Positions 26,001 through 34,486 are shown, counted from the first letter of the stretch. The stretch: 64,000 bases of DNA from Alteromonas genovensis (GCF_010500895.1 NZ_JAAAWO010000002.1:468376-532375), one strand, 5' to 3'. The notes: a model not told the origin generated them from the sequence alone. A program made the numbers and translations.

Positions 26001-26211
26001 CGTCTACCGTCTCGGGGGATGCACCGGGGAATGTTGCTGTAACTGTTACTCGCGGCGTATCTACATCGGGAAGTTCGCGAACCTCAAGACCACTTAATGC
26101 TGCAAACCCAGCAATAGCAATAAGCAAGTTTAAAACAACAATAAGTACTGGACGTCTTATCGCTAGTGACGGAAGGTCGTTTGCCTGTGAAGAAAGTTGT
26201 TTATCACTCAC
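23092..26211 (-). CDS. RND efflux pump permease (AcrB/MexB superfamily)
   Basis: A 1039-residue inner-membrane proton/drug antiporter. The signature RRPVLIVVLNLLIAIAGF is the first transmembrane helix. The proton-relay Asp pair in GMIVDDAIVV lies at residues 405-406, and twelve helices and two large periplasmic loops are recognisable. The sequence is closer to the broad multidrug/HAE-like group than to heavy-metal CusA pumps. It is translated from an 8-bp overlap with the upstream adaptor gene. There is no outer-membrane channel gene nearby, so it presumably uses TolC. The substrate cannot be read from sequence. Confidence 0.93.
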   Translation of the reverse strand: MSDKQLSSQANDLPSLAIRRPVLIVVLNLLIAIAGFAALSGLEVRELPDVDTPRVTVTATFPGASPETVDAEVTSRLEGAVARVSGVKNISAQSEENSARIRVEFRPGVNLEDAANETRESVSRVQRQLPEDVEQVAIIRADNDAQAVVSLAISSKTLDMETLTERVNTDVAPLFLSIPGVADVNMRGERERVLRVSVDPLRLTSFGLSMRDVSDALVLAPFDVPAGSIQSSEQALIVRADATSVSAQDVGDIVISGDIRVNDVASVYFGPADSTSMVRLDGMPVIGLGVIRQASSNTIEISDEVLEMVSELDKRFTDMDIVVTADDAEFIRDSVKEVVISLSLTVALVIVTLLVFIGSWRATLVPALSIPVSLAGALAIIWAMGFSINILTLLALVLATGMIVDDAIVVSENIQRRRSMGLGARAAAVIGTREVFFAVVATTAVLASVFIPIAFLPSTAGKLFREFGGVLAGAVIISSFVALSLVPALTARLAVKKPKENGKSFFNATFGRFGNACLSLYQSSLLKALKYGWVVGVLSLAAGGGAYILSGNIDNELLPSEDRGTIRIFARGPDGAGLNFMDRQAEKMEEMLLPYVEKGTIDSMYTVVGQWDPNIVFITAPLKHWDDRDMSLQDVVNEIRPGLQAIPGAPGNAFGGNSLNLRGQGGGLEMALTGDTYENIYQAAQAFATEIETKLPYLGRPRVSYDPTQPQLRVNIDRRRAEELGVPLNDISSALRAAVNGDDIADLNVGDQSIPIMLQTSNRNTMAPSDLTNLYVKSTDGNLVPLSSVAYISEEGVAAELERQAQRRAIKLEVELPEDKALSDVVEEIRAVSQDTLPDGIGLIFLGEAQTFEETSKQVALTYVLAFVIVLLVLAAQFESVNSAVVVMLTVPFGIAAAVYALFLTSTSINVYSQIGLVMLIGLLAKNAILLIEFADQLRDKGYSVYDAIVEAGTVRLRPIMMTLVSTILGGLPLILSTGAGAEARNAIGWVVFGGLGIAVVFTLYLTPVLYLALARFTKPRADASDQLERELEAAQSHT

Positions 26212-27271
26212 CGGCTGGTCCCCCAGCTATTTCGGTAGTGATAGATTGGCCAGTTCTCAGGCGCTGTACACCCTCAGCAATAAGTGTGTCACCATTAGTA
26301 ATATCGCCTGACACTAAAATGATGCCACGAAGTCGTTGATGAACACTTACGTCTAACTTTTGTGCTTTACCGTCTACCGCAAGCCAAATGTAAGCACCGG
26401 TGGCACCCCATAAGAGGGCTGATTCTGGTACTGCGGCAAATCGGTCGCCCTCAATGGAAAGATTAACTCGAAAACTCATGCCTGGTCTGAATTGATCAGA
26501 TGAATTGTCCAAAAGAGCTCGTGCTCGTAGTGTTCTGTCAGTTTCATTGATACGGGAATCTACCTGCGCAATCTCTGCTTTCACGCTTTTTTCTTTATCA
26601 CTCCACGGCTCCAAGGTAACCTGCGGACCATCTAGCAATACTGCCAGCGCTGCTTCAGGGGCCTTAAAGTTAACAAACAACTTGCTACGATTGTCCAGCG
26701 TGGTGATCATCGTCTGCTCATTAATACGGTCGCCCACTTCCACGTCGGTAAAGCCAACAACGCCGTCAAAGGGCGCAACAATACGACGGTCTTCTAAATC
26801 TGTTTTTGCATCTTCTAACGCGACTTCTGCTAAATCACGCTGTGTCTTGGCAAGGTCAAGTTCATTTACCGGGATTGCCCCTTTTTTGTAACTCGATGCG
26901 AGACGTTCGACGGTACGCTGGGCGTCAGCAAGGGTAAGTTCAGCGCGCTTTAATGCAGTTTTTTGTCTGCGGTCGTCAAGGCGAACTAGTACTTTACCTT
27001 CCTCGACATTTTGACCAGGCACAAAGTTAATCTCAGTAACCTCGTCGGCTACAGCGGAATACAGAACAATAGACTGCACTGCTTCAGCGCTACCCACTGC
27101 CTCAACCTTGCGAGTCTCGTTCATGAACTCGATAGGTTTTGTCACAACCAACTTGGCTTGTCGGTCACCCATATATTGACCGTATGCGAACGGCATAAAC
27201 AAAAATAAAGAAAAAAGACCAATCCATGTCTTCATTGTGCGAACCACTGACTTGTTCATTTTGTAACCCAT
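26204..27271 (-). CDS. RND periplasmic adaptor (membrane fusion protein)
   Basis: A 355-residue protein with an N-terminal signal/anchor (about residues 12-31), an alpha-helical hairpin (about 105-160, with RRQKTALKRAELTLADAQR) between lipoyl half-motifs (FVPGQNVEEGKVLVRLDD and APFDGVVGFTDVEVGD), and beta-barrel and membrane-proximal domains. It links the inner-membrane permease to an outer-membrane channel. The start is ambiguous: ATG at 27271, 27259 and 27235 are all in frame and none has a strong ribosome site. No regulator gene is adjacent. Confidence 0.9.
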   Translation of the reverse strand: MGYKMNKSVVRTMKTWIGLFSLFLFMPFAYGQYMGDRQAKLVVTKPIEFMNETRKVEAVGSAEAVQSIVLYSAVADEVTEINFVPGQNVEEGKVLVRLDDRRQKTALKRAELTLADAQRTVERLASSYKKGAIPVNELDLAKTQRDLAEVALEDAKTDLEDRRIVAPFDGVVGFTDVEVGDRINEQTMITTLDNRSKLFVNFKAPEAALAVLLDGPQVTLEPWSDKEKSVKAEIAQVDSRINETDRTLRARALLDNSSDQFRPGMSFRVNLSIEGDRFAAVPESALLWGATGAYIWLAVDGKAQKLDVSVHQRLRGIILVSGDITNGDTLIAEGVQRLRTGQSITTEIAGGPAGE

Positions 27272-27298
27272 TAGTTATAAGTTTTTTGTCTTTTAATA

Positions 27299-27563
27299 AG
27301 GGCGTGTTGATCTTTGCTGTACATTTTTGCAGCGGTCTGTGAGCTATTTAAACAAGGCGAATGGTTGAAGATCTAGCAGGCTAAATCGAAACCATTCAAC
27401 GCAGAGTAAATAGCTCACAGGCGCTGCCCGAAGGGGGCGTTATGGAAGTATTTTACTCCTTGTCGCAGCCCTTTGACTTAGCCCACTAGGCCTACAGGAC
27501 TGTTTCGCGATTAAAATACTTCCATTTAGCCCAAAACTTGTACAGCAAAAATCAACACGCCCT
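27299..27563. repeat. 265-bp nested-palindrome element (MITE-like)
   Basis: The outer ends are long imperfect inverted repeats: 27299-27329 begins AGGGCGTGTTGATCTTTGCT and 27532-27563 is its near-complement (AGGGCGTGTTGATTTTTGCT on the minus strand). Inside are two further separate hairpins. In one, CTGTGAGCTATTTA (27337-27350) pairs with 27407-27420. In the other, TGGAAGTATTTTA (27443-27455) pairs with 27512-27524. There is no ORF and no clear target-site duplication. A half-copy lies at 13663. It looks like a non-autonomous mobile or structured-RNA repeat between two minus-strand transcription units. Confidence 0.8.
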
Positions 27564-27610
27564 GGACTTTTGGCTAGTGCAAATTTGTACCGTATAGCAC
27601 CATAGGCGGT

Positions 27611-29386
27611 TCAGCTAAGCAATTGCAGTTCAGCGTATTCCCTATACAGGGTATCGCTTTTCATCAATGAGGCATGATCCCCAGTGGCCACTATGCTTCC
27701 TTTATCCATTACAACAATGCGGTCGGCATGTTGAACAGTTGCTAGTCGATGAGCAATCACAATGCTGGTTTTCCCTTCCATTAAGCGGTTAATCGCCTGT
27801 TGAACCATTCGCTCACTCATGGCGTCGAGGGCACTGGTTGCCTCATCAAGCAGTAAAATAGGTCGGTCGGCTAAAATAGCCCTAGCAATGGCAATACGTT
27901 GCTTTTGTCCACCCGATAATTTTATTCCGCGTTCACCAAGCTGGGTGTCGTATCGGTTATCAAGGGAATCAATAAATTCATGGGCGAAAGCGAGCTTTGC
28001 CGCTTTAACCACATCCTCATCAGTGGCCTCAGGCTTTCCATAGCGGATGTTGTCCATCACAGAGCGCGCAAATACCACGGGCTCTTGGGTTACTACCGCT
28101 ATTTGATCACGTAATTGTGCTAATGGCAGATTATTGATGTTGGTTTCGTTAAATACAACGCTGCCCGATGAAGGCTCATAAAAACGCATAAGAAGCTGAA
28201 ATAATGTCGTTTTGCCTGCGCCGCTAGGGCCAACCAGCGCCAGTTTTTCTCCAGCGCGGATATTAAGGTTAAGGTCAGTAAATAATGCTTTACTACTTGG
28301 GTAGCTAAAACTGACATTGTTGATGTTTATAGCAGGGGATGCGTTTTCCGCTAATGTGACAACCGTTTTTTCATTGTCTGTATTACTTGAAGGGGGCTGA
28401 ATATCTGATTCAGCTTGGATAAGTTGATAAAGACGCTCGCTGGCGCCCACGCCCCGCTGCACTTCTCCTATAACTTCGCTTATTGTAGCGACGCTGCCAC
28501 CAGCCATTACCGCATAGAATAAAAAGGCGGATAGTTCACCGACGGACATTTGCCCTTCTAGCACCTGGCGTGCGCCAACCCATGCGATAAAAATAATCGC
28601 CGTCATGCTTAAACACATTATGCAGCCAATAAGCAGCGAGCGATAATGTATTCGGTGTTCAGCGGCACCCATGGCGGCCTCTACTCTTGAGGCAAAATGA
28701 GAGCGTTCTTTATTTTCTGCCGTATAAGCCTGCACTGTCATGATTTCATGAAGACTCTCATCTATGTGTGAGCCTAAATCTGCCACTTTGTCTTGACTAA
28801 TTTTGGCAAACTTCCTGACTTGCGGAGCAAGTACTTTAATTGGCACTAATACCGCAGGTACTGCCACAATAACGCACAGCGTTAATAAGGGGCTCGATAT
28901 ACCCATCAGAATCAGAGCGCCAATGAATGTAATTACAGAACGCAGAGTCATTGACAGGCTCATACCAACAACGGTCTGGATAACCGTGGTATCACTGGTA
29001 AATCGAGAGATAACCTCACCGGTTCTCAATTCGGCAAAAAACGACGGGGGCAATGACAGCAAATGAGAATAAACCTGGTTTCTTATATCTGCGCTTACTC
29101 TCTCACCTAGCCACGTCATTAAATAGAAACGAGCATAGGTAGCAATACAGGCTAATAAGGTTATACCGAGTACAATAACGGTTGCTTGATTTAGCGTGTC
29201 AGAGGCGTTGTCCACAAACCCGTTGTCGATAGCATATTTGATCCCTTGGCCAAGCATTAGCCAAGCAATAGCGGCCGTGAGCAAGGCGACAATTGCACCC
29301 GCTACTCTTTTTTTGTAATGGCTTAAGTGAGAGCCAATCCAATGTAAAACCTGTTTAGTGGACACTTCATCAAGTGGAGTCGTCAA
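27611..29386 (-). CDS. ABC exporter (MsbA/half-transporter type), fused permease-ATPase
   Basis: A 591-residue half-transporter. Six transmembrane helices span residues 1-330. The nucleotide-binding domain has Walker A GPSGAGKTT, Q-loop VTQEPVVF, signature LSGGQKQR, Walker B ILLLDEATSALD and the H-loop IAHRLAT, all intact. It has no N-terminal C39 peptidase domain, so it is not a bacteriocin-maturing transporter. The family covers lipid A (MsbA) and multidrug exporters. Whether this is an MsbA paralogue or a drug exporter cannot be told here. It is monocistronic. Confidence 0.9.
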   Translation of the reverse strand: MTTPLDEVSTKQVLHWIGSHLSHYKKRVAGAIVALLTAAIAWLMLGQGIKYAIDNGFVDNASDTLNQATVIVLGITLLACIATYARFYLMTWLGERVSADIRNQVYSHLLSLPPSFFAELRTGEVISRFTSDTTVIQTVVGMSLSMTLRSVITFIGALILMGISSPLLTLCVIVAVPAVLVPIKVLAPQVRKFAKISQDKVADLGSHIDESLHEIMTVQAYTAENKERSHFASRVEAAMGAAEHRIHYRSLLIGCIMCLSMTAIIFIAWVGARQVLEGQMSVGELSAFLFYAVMAGGSVATISEVIGEVQRGVGASERLYQLIQAESDIQPPSSNTDNEKTVVTLAENASPAININNVSFSYPSSKALFTDLNLNIRAGEKLALVGPSGAGKTTLFQLLMRFYEPSSGSVVFNETNINNLPLAQLRDQIAVVTQEPVVFARSVMDNIRYGKPEATDEDVVKAAKLAFAHEFIDSLDNRYDTQLGERGIKLSGGQKQRIAIARAILADRPILLLDEATSALDAMSERMVQQAINRLMEGKTSIVIAHRLATVQHADRIVVMDKGSIVATGDHASLMKSDTLYREYAELQLLS

Positions 29387-29764
29387 AATAGCCTCTTTTT
29401 TAATACTTCGGGGGTCTGTTTAAGGTGCTCTGCAATCACAACACGTGGGGTAGTAGCACTAAGTATACGTGTTAACGGCCCCAGTTGATTTGTACATGCG
29501 ACTACATTTGCAGTAAATCAGTTGGATGGGAGCCGGTCTCTAGTAGATAAGACACTTTTTGACAAACAAATTTTTCGTTGCGCCGCTTTTAGATTTATCG
29601 GAGTTGTTTGCTGTTGTCAGCGTTGTCTCAGGTTTAAATGCATTTTGGATATAACTCGCGCTAAAACGATCTTGGGTGTGGAAGGTGTTTAGTTTATGCT
29701 ACAAAAAAAACAAATAAGGTTGCAGACACTTCTGTGTTAAACCTTTCACTTATGGAGCACCCTG
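29387..29764. other. Intergenic region between divergent ABC exporter and mscS genes
   Basis: No gene is recognised in these 378 bp. It must hold both divergent promoters. A TTGACA lies near 29558 but has no convincing -10 partner. A partial inverted repeat (CCAGTTGATTT at about 29481 and AAATCAGTTGG at about 29516) is imperfect. Confidence 0.4.
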
Positions 29765-30637
29765 GTGAATTTTATTGAGCCACTATTTCAAAAAGTCCAG
29801 CGAATGTGGGTGGGGTTTGTAGAGCTACTTCCGCTACTTGCTATTGCACTCGTGGTTCTCATCATCACATGGCTGATGACTCGAGTTCTCACTGCTGTTT
29901 TAAAGCGGTCTTTAAAAAACTCGAAAATCCGCCGTTCATTGTGCGAATTATTCGACAGTCTTATAAAGGTAACGGTATGGACGGTGGGCTTTCTCATTGC
30001 CATTACTATTATATTTCCTAGTCTCACCCCAGCGAAGTTACTTACCGTATTAGGGTTGGGCTCTGTAGCAGTAGGCCTTGCGTTTAAAGATATTTTCGAG
30101 AATTTTTTTGCGGGAATATTAATTATGCTGCGCAAACCCATGCGTATCGGAGATTTCGTTGAATGCGAGAGCATAAATGGACGAGTAGAAAAAATAACGG
30201 TTCGAGAAACCTATCTTCGCAAAACGGATGATCAGCTCATCATCGTTCCCAACAGCTTTCTTTTTAAAAACCCGGTCTATGTGCTCACTGACCTGTCACT
30301 TCGTCGCTTTGACCTTGTTGTTGGCGTTGCCTATGGTGAAGATGTCGACATTGCCCGTGAAGTTATTCGTAGCGCATTAGAAGGTCTTGATGACATTAAT
30401 CAACAGCGAGGTGTTGAAGTTTACGCCCGTGAATTCAATTCATCGTCTCTTGATTTCACCGTTCGCTGGTGGGCAAATTCACGACCCATCGATATGCATA
30501 AAAGTAGGGATATCGTTGTAACAGCAGTTAAGAAAGCCTTAGACGAAGCCGGTATTGAAATTCCATTTCCTTATCGCACGCTTACGTTTAAAGAGCCGTT
30601 GCCGCTTAGCAACCACAATGATAATGAATCTGTATGA
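29765..30637 (+). CDS. MscS-family mechanosensitive channel
   Basis: A 290-residue small-conductance mechanosensitive channel. It has three transmembrane helices; the pore helix TM3 carries the Gly/Ala-rich LTVLGLGSVAVGLAFKDIFE. The beta domain follows (KPMRIGDFVECESINGRVEK) and then the cytosolic cage. The length is close to E. coli MscS (286). The start is GTG at 29765 with GGAG about 10 bp upstream. It opens under membrane tension to release solutes on hypo-osmotic shock, which fits a marine bacterium. Confidence 0.92.
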   Translation: MNFIEPLFQKVQRMWVGFVELLPLLAIALVVLIITWLMTRVLTAVLKRSLKNSKIRRSLCELFDSLIKVTVWTVGFLIAITIIFPSLTPAKLLTVLGLGSVAVGLAFKDIFENFFAGILIMLRKPMRIGDFVECESINGRVEKITVRETYLRKTDDQLIIVPNSFLFKNPVYVLTDLSLRRFDLVVGVAYGEDVDIAREVIRSALEGLDDINQQRGVEVYAREFNSSSLDFTVRWWANSRPIDMHKSRDIVVTAVKKALDEAGIEIPFPYRTLTFKEPLPLSNHNDNESV

Positions 30638-30720
30638 TGACAGTAGTTCTTTGAGAGAGGCTTGTGAGAGAAGCTTAAGTGATAAAACAATTTTTATTAC
30701 TCATTATATTTAATTGCTCA

Positions 30721-30750
30721 TATTAAAAAGGTGGGTTAACTGACCCACCT
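30721..30750 (-). terminator. Hairpin with minus-strand T-run upstream of the M20 gene
   Basis: AGGTGGGT/ACCCACCT forms a perfect 8-bp stem with a 6-base loop. On the minus strand it is followed by TTTTT, so it has terminator form in that direction only. On the plus strand it lies 20 bp before the M20 start and could instead be a 5' UTR hairpin. Confidence 0.5.
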
Positions 30751-30770
30751 AACCTTAAGGATGCCAAAAG

Positions 30771-32135
30771 ATGACACCAAAAATGAATAGAAAAATAAAA
30801 AAGGTGGCTGGCGTAACAATCGCTACAAGTTTTTTGTGCGCAATTAGCTATACCAGTATGGCCGATATCGCAACTGAGAAAAAAATCACGCAGTACATCG
30901 ACCAATCTCTTGAGCAGTCAAAGACAACGTTAGAAAAGACGGTGAACATTAATAGCGGCACGATGAATTTCGACGGTGTTAAAAAAGTTGGCGCTATATA
31001 TCAGTCTGAATTTGACGCTATGGGCTTTGACACCCAGTGGGTTGATGGCGCCGAGTTTAATCGAGCAGGGCACTTGGTAGCCAGCTACGGCAACACAGGG
31101 CCGAAAATATTGATGATTGGTCATTTAGACACGGTGTTTGCAAAAGATGATGCATTTCAGACGTACCGCCCTGTAGACGAGACTCATATTGCCGGCCCTG
31201 GTATTACAGATATGAAGGGGGGCGATGTGATAATTATTGCCGCCCTGCAGGCGCTTAAAGCACTCGAGCTACTAGATAAGGTGAGCATAAAAGTAGTGAT
31301 GACTGGCGATGAAGAGAGCAGTGGGCGTCCACTTTCATTATCGAAAAAAGCGTTAATTGATGCCGCTGTTTGGGCTGATATCGCATTGGGCTTTGAAGAT
31401 GCTGATGGCGATATCAAAACCGCAGTAGTTGCTCGCAGGGGTTCAATAGGGTGGCAGTTGGATGTAGCGGGTAAACCTGCTCACTCTTCTCAAATTTTTA
31501 CCGACAGCATAGGTTATGGGGCTATTTTTGAAACTGCGCGTATCTTAAACACATTTCGAGAAGAATTAGCCGGTGTTGGCAACATCACCTTTAACCCAGG
31601 GTTAATTGCAGGTGGAACCGAAGTTGAGGTCCAGGCCGAAAAATCAATGGTCCAAGGCTTTGGAAAAACAAATGTGGTAGCCAAAGAAGTGACTGTAAAA
31701 GGTGGAATTCGCACACTGACCCAAGCTGAACTCACTAAAGCAAAACGTGTGATGCAAGACATAGTGTCTAACAATTTAGCGCACACGTCGGCAACGCTTA
31801 CCTTCGCTGAAGGCTACCCACCAATGGCGCCAACCGAGCAAAATTACGCCCTTTTAAAAATGTATAGCGACGTGAGTGAGTCGTTAGGCTACGGACCGAT
31901 TGCGCCAGTAAATCCTCGCAATGCAGGGGCGGCTGATATTTCATTTGCCGCAGACCATGTCGACATGGCTATAGATGGCCTAGGATTGATGGGAGATGGC
32001 GGCCACACGAAAGATGAAGTTGCTGACATGGCTACATTTGCTCAAAACATTCACAAGGCAGCTGTGCTCATATATCGATTAAGCGAAGAAGGCACCCCAA
32101 AACAAGGCACCCCAAAACAAGGCACCCCAAAATAG
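30771..32135 (+). CDS. Exported M20 metallopeptidase (glutamate carboxypeptidase-like)
   Basis: A 454-residue M20/M28-type di-zinc peptidase with an N-terminal signal peptide (about residues 1-32). Zinc and catalytic motifs are visible: the His in MIGHLDTVF, the bridging Asp in GPGITDMKGG, Glu residues in TGDEESSGR, an acidic ligand in GFEDADGD, and the His of GDGGHTKDE. A dimerisation domain sits between them. The closest type is carboxypeptidase G2-like enzymes that release C-terminal Glu. The extreme C-terminus is a tandem GTPKQ repeat created by a 15-bp DNA repeat, unlike the rest of the protein and probably a recent expansion. Confidence 0.88.
   Translation: MTPKMNRKIKKVAGVTIATSFLCAISYTSMADIATEKKITQYIDQSLEQSKTTLEKTVNINSGTMNFDGVKKVGAIYQSEFDAMGFDTQWVDGAEFNRAGHLVASYGNTGPKILMIGHLDTVFAKDDAFQTYRPVDETHIAGPGITDMKGGDVIIIAALQALKALELLDKVSIKVVMTGDEESSGRPLSLSKKALIDAAVWADIALGFEDADGDIKTAVVARRGSIGWQLDVAGKPAHSSQIFTDSIGYGAIFETARILNTFREELAGVGNITFNPGLIAGGTEVEVQAEKSMVQGFGKTNVVAKEVTVKGGIRTLTQAELTKAKRVMQDIVSNNLAHTSATLTFAEGYPPMAPTEQNYALLKMYSDVSESLGYGPIAPVNPRNAGAADISFAADHVDMAIDGLGLMGDGGHTKDEVADMATFAQNIHKAAVLIYRLSEEGTPKQGTPKQGTPK
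32091..32132 (+). repeat. 15-bp tandem repeat at the 3' end of the M20 gene
   Basis: The unit GGCACCCCAAAACAA occurs 2.8 times without mismatch and encodes GTPKQ. Perfect identity between units suggests replication slippage. The last, truncated copy runs directly into the TAG stop. Confidence 0.92.
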
Positions 32136-32214
32136 GTCGTGCATCTTTTTCAAAAGTGAGTGTAGACCTTTAGTGCACCACATTACTTACCGTGTAAGTT
32201 TGACCCAAAATTCA

Positions 32215-32247
32215 AGCGGGCCGCAACACCGGCATTACAGGCCCGCT
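32215..32247 (+). other. Hairpin in the rpsP upstream region
   Basis: AGCGGGCC pairs with GGCCCGCT across a 17-base loop. There is no T-run on either side. It could be the end of the M20 transcript or part of rpsP regulation. Confidence 0.45.
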
Positions 32248-32273
32248 AAATCCCATTTATCCCGCATTATTAC

Positions 32274-32301
32274 TTGCATTCGAACACCACATCCGTATAA
32301 T
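32274..32301 (+). promoter_or_regulatory. Sigma-70 promoter of the rpsP operon
   Basis: TTGCAT, a 16-bp spacer and a perfect TATAAT, 88 bp before the rpsP start codon. The predicted transcript begins near 32308. Confidence 0.75.
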
Positions 32302-32389
32302 TCGCCAGCCTTCTATCAGGCGCTTACTTTTTGCGCGTGGTAAGAGGGTTTAAGTTAACGGTAACGCTACAACGAGTTCGAGGCATTTT

Positions 32390-32641
32390 ATGGTTACTAT
32401 TCGTTTACAGCGTGGTGGCGCGAAAAAGCGTCCATTTTATCAACTAGTGGTTGCTGATAGCAGCCGTGCAAGAAACGGTCGTTTCATTGAAAACATCGGT
32501 TTCTTCAACCCAACTGCACAAGGTCAAGCGGAACGTCTTCGCATCGATCTTGAACGTGTAGACTACTGGGTTGGCGTAGGCGCGGGCTTATCAGATCGCG
32601 TATCTAGCTTGGTGAAAGAAGCGAAAAAATCTGCAGCGTAA
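32390..32641 (+). CDS. rpsP: 30S ribosomal protein S16
   Basis: An 83-residue protein with the bS16 N-terminal signature [20 protein letters not shown]. It has full family length. It is the first gene of the conserved rpsP-rimM-trmD-rplS operon and an early assembler of the 30S subunit. In E. coli this operon directly follows ffh; here about 17 kb separates them. Confidence 0.98.
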   Translation: MVTIRLQRGGAKKRPFYQLVVADSSRARNGRFIENIGFFNPTAQGQAERLRIDLERVDYWVGVGAGLSDRVSSLVKEAKKSAA

Positions 32642-32664
32642 GCTGTTTTAACTGGTGAGTATAG

Positions 32665-33186
32665 ATGAGTCTAGCGTCTGACAAAGTGATTGTTGGCAAA
32701 ATTGGAGCGCCCTACGGCGTTAAAGGTTGGGTCAAAATCAACAGCTATACAGAAAAGCCAGAGGGCATTTTCGAGTACACGCCTTGGTTTCTTGGTGAAG
32801 AAAAAGAATGTTCGATTGATCAATGGCGAACGCACGGCAAAAGCCTAGTTGCAAAGATTGAGGGTGTAGAGAACCGAGATGATGCTGAACGCGTCAAAAA
32901 CTTGGATATTTACATTAACGCTTCGCAACTTCCCGACTTGGGCGACGATGGCATTTACTGGCGAGAGCTCACCGGCATGAAAGTAGTAACTACGCAAGGT
33001 TACGACTTAGGTGTGGTGAAAGAGGTATTTAACACAGGTGCTAACGACGTTATTCACGTTAAAGCTAATGTAGGCGATGCCTTTGGTCAAAAAGAAAGAC
33101 TTGTGCCTTTTGTATTCGACGAAGTCGTACACGAGGTAGATAAGGAAGCGAAGGTCATTAAAGTTGACTGGGACCCGGGGTTCTAA
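32665..33186 (+). CDS. rimM: 16S rRNA processing/30S maturation factor RimM
   Basis: A 173-residue two-domain protein. The N-terminal RimM domain begins near VIVGKIGAPYGVKGWVKINS, and the C-terminal PRC-barrel contains YWRELTGMKVVT and ends KVDWDPGF. It helps assemble the 30S head by acting with S19 and 16S helices. It is spaced 23 bp after rpsP and abuts trmD with no gap, so it is the second gene of the operon. Confidence 0.96.
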   Translation: MSLASDKVIVGKIGAPYGVKGWVKINSYTEKPEGIFEYTPWFLGEEKECSIDQWRTHGKSLVAKIEGVENRDDAERVKNLDIYINASQLPDLGDDGIYWRELTGMKVVTTQGYDLGVVKEVFNTGANDVIHVKANVGDAFGQKERLVPFVFDEVVHEVDKEAKVIKVDWDPGF

Positions 33187-33948
33187 GTGACACCGGAAAA
33201 GTGGTTCGGAGTTATCAGCCTTTTTCCAGATATGTTTTCCCCATTTACCCAACAGGGTGTAATAGGTAGAGCAGTTAAATCTGGTAAAATATCGGTTGAT
33301 ACCTTCAACCCCCGTGACTTTACTCATGATCGCCATCGTACAGTAGACGATCGCCCCTACGGAGGCGGACCCGGCATGCTTATGATGGTAAAACCGCTAA
33401 CTGACGCAATACACGCTGCCAAGAATATTGGTGGTGAAAACAGTAAGGTGATCTACTTATCACCCCAAGGAAAACCCCTTGATCAGGCTGGCGTTAAACG
33501 CTTGGCCAGTATCGAACGCACAATTTTAATTTGCGGTCGATACGAAGGAATCGACGAACGCGTAATCGAAAGCCATGTAGATGAAGAAGTCTCCATTGGT
33601 GATTATGTGTTAAGCGGTGGAGAACTTCCGGCGATGGTCTTAATGGACGCAGTTGCCCGATTGGTTCCTGGCGTGCTAGGGCATAAAGCCTCAGCAGTAG
33701 AAGATTCTTTCACAGACGGTCTTTTGGATTGCCCGCATTATACGCGGCCGGAAGTACTCGAAGGTCAAAAGGTGCCCGAGGTGTTATTAAGTGGTGATCA
33801 CGAAAAAATTAGGCAGTGGCGACTGATGCAGTCTTTAGGTAGAACTATGCAACGTCGCCCTGATTTGTTAAATCACCTAGCTCTGACTGAGGAGCAGATG
33901 CGTTTGCTTGAATTATTCCAAGCGCAGCTGCGGCGAGATGACAGTTAA
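33187..33948 (+). CDS. trmD: tRNA (guanine37-N1)-methyltransferase TrmD
   Basis: A 253-residue SPOUT methyltransferase that makes m1G37 in tRNAs and prevents +1 frameshifting. The trefoil-knot segments are present ([22 protein letters not shown] and [13 protein letters not shown]), as is the early [10 protein letters not shown] motif. The start is GTG at 33187, immediately after the rimM stop, with the ribosome site inside rimM (CCGGGG). Confidence 0.97.
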   Translation: MTPEKWFGVISLFPDMFSPFTQQGVIGRAVKSGKISVDTFNPRDFTHDRHRTVDDRPYGGGPGMLMMVKPLTDAIHAAKNIGGENSKVIYLSPQGKPLDQAGVKRLASIERTILICGRYEGIDERVIESHVDEEVSIGDYVLSGGELPAMVLMDAVARLVPGVLGHKASAVEDSFTDGLLDCPHYTRPEVLEGQKVPEVLLSGDHEKIRQWRLMQSLGRTMQRRPDLLNHLALTEEQMRLLELFQAQLRRDDS

Positions 33949-33966
33949 CTAGGACGAGAGGATATG

Positions 33967-34326
33967 ATGAGCAAAGTCAGTCAAGATATCATCAAAAAAA
34001 TTGAGCAAGCACAGCTTAAAACTGATGTACCTGAATTTGGTCCAGGTGACACAGTAATTGTTAAAGTTCGCGTTACCGAAGGTGACAAAGAGCGTCTTCA
34101 GGCTTATGAAGGTGTTGTTATCGCTAAGCGTAACCGTGGTCTGCACTCGTCTTTTACCGTACGTAAGATTTCTAGCGGCGAAGGCGTTGAGCGTGTGTTC
34201 CAAACACACAGCCCGCAAATCGCTTCTGTTGAAGTTAAACGTCGCGGTGCGGTTCGTCGTGCTAAGCTTTATTATCTACGTGAGCGTTCAGGTAAATCTG
34301 CACGTATCAAAGAGAAGCTTAACTAA
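33967..34326 (+). CDS. rplS: 50S ribosomal protein L19
   Basis: A 119-residue bL19 with the conserved [19 protein letters not shown] and [20 protein letters not shown] segments. ATG codons at 33964 and 33967 are tandem. The second is placed five bases after GAGG and is preferred, but either is possible. It is the last gene of the operon and is followed by an intrinsic terminator. Confidence 0.97.
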   Translation: MSKVSQDIIKKIEQAQLKTDVPEFGPGDTVIVKVRVTEGDKERLQAYEGVVIAKRNRGLHSSFTVRKISSGEGVERVFQTHSPQIASVEVKRRGAVRRAKLYYLRERSGKSARIKEKLN

Positions 34327-34358
34327 GATTATTAATTCTTGCGTTATTGTTAACTTCG

Positions 34359-34386
34359 AAAAAACCCGCCTTGTGCGGGTTTTTTT
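34359..34386 (+). terminator. Intrinsic terminator after rplS
   Basis: AAAACCCGC, a 5-base loop, GCGGGTTTT and a run of T. Confidence 0.92.
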
Positions 34387-34486
34387 GTGGCCATTAAAAA
34401 TTAAGATGTGAGTTTTAGGTTTGACAAGCAGGTAGTCGGGTTATAGCTTCAATATAGGGTTAGTTAATTTTTGAAGCACTGAACCA

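Noticed and set aside
13663..27563. Possible composite transposon bounded by the two related repeats
   Set aside because: The repeats are in the same family but one is a half-copy. The interval includes essential ffh, and no transposase or target duplication is visible.
27611..29386. ABC exporter as the secretion partner of the double-glycine peptide
   Set aside because: The protein begins with its transmembrane domain and has no C39 peptidase domain, and it lies 26 kb away.
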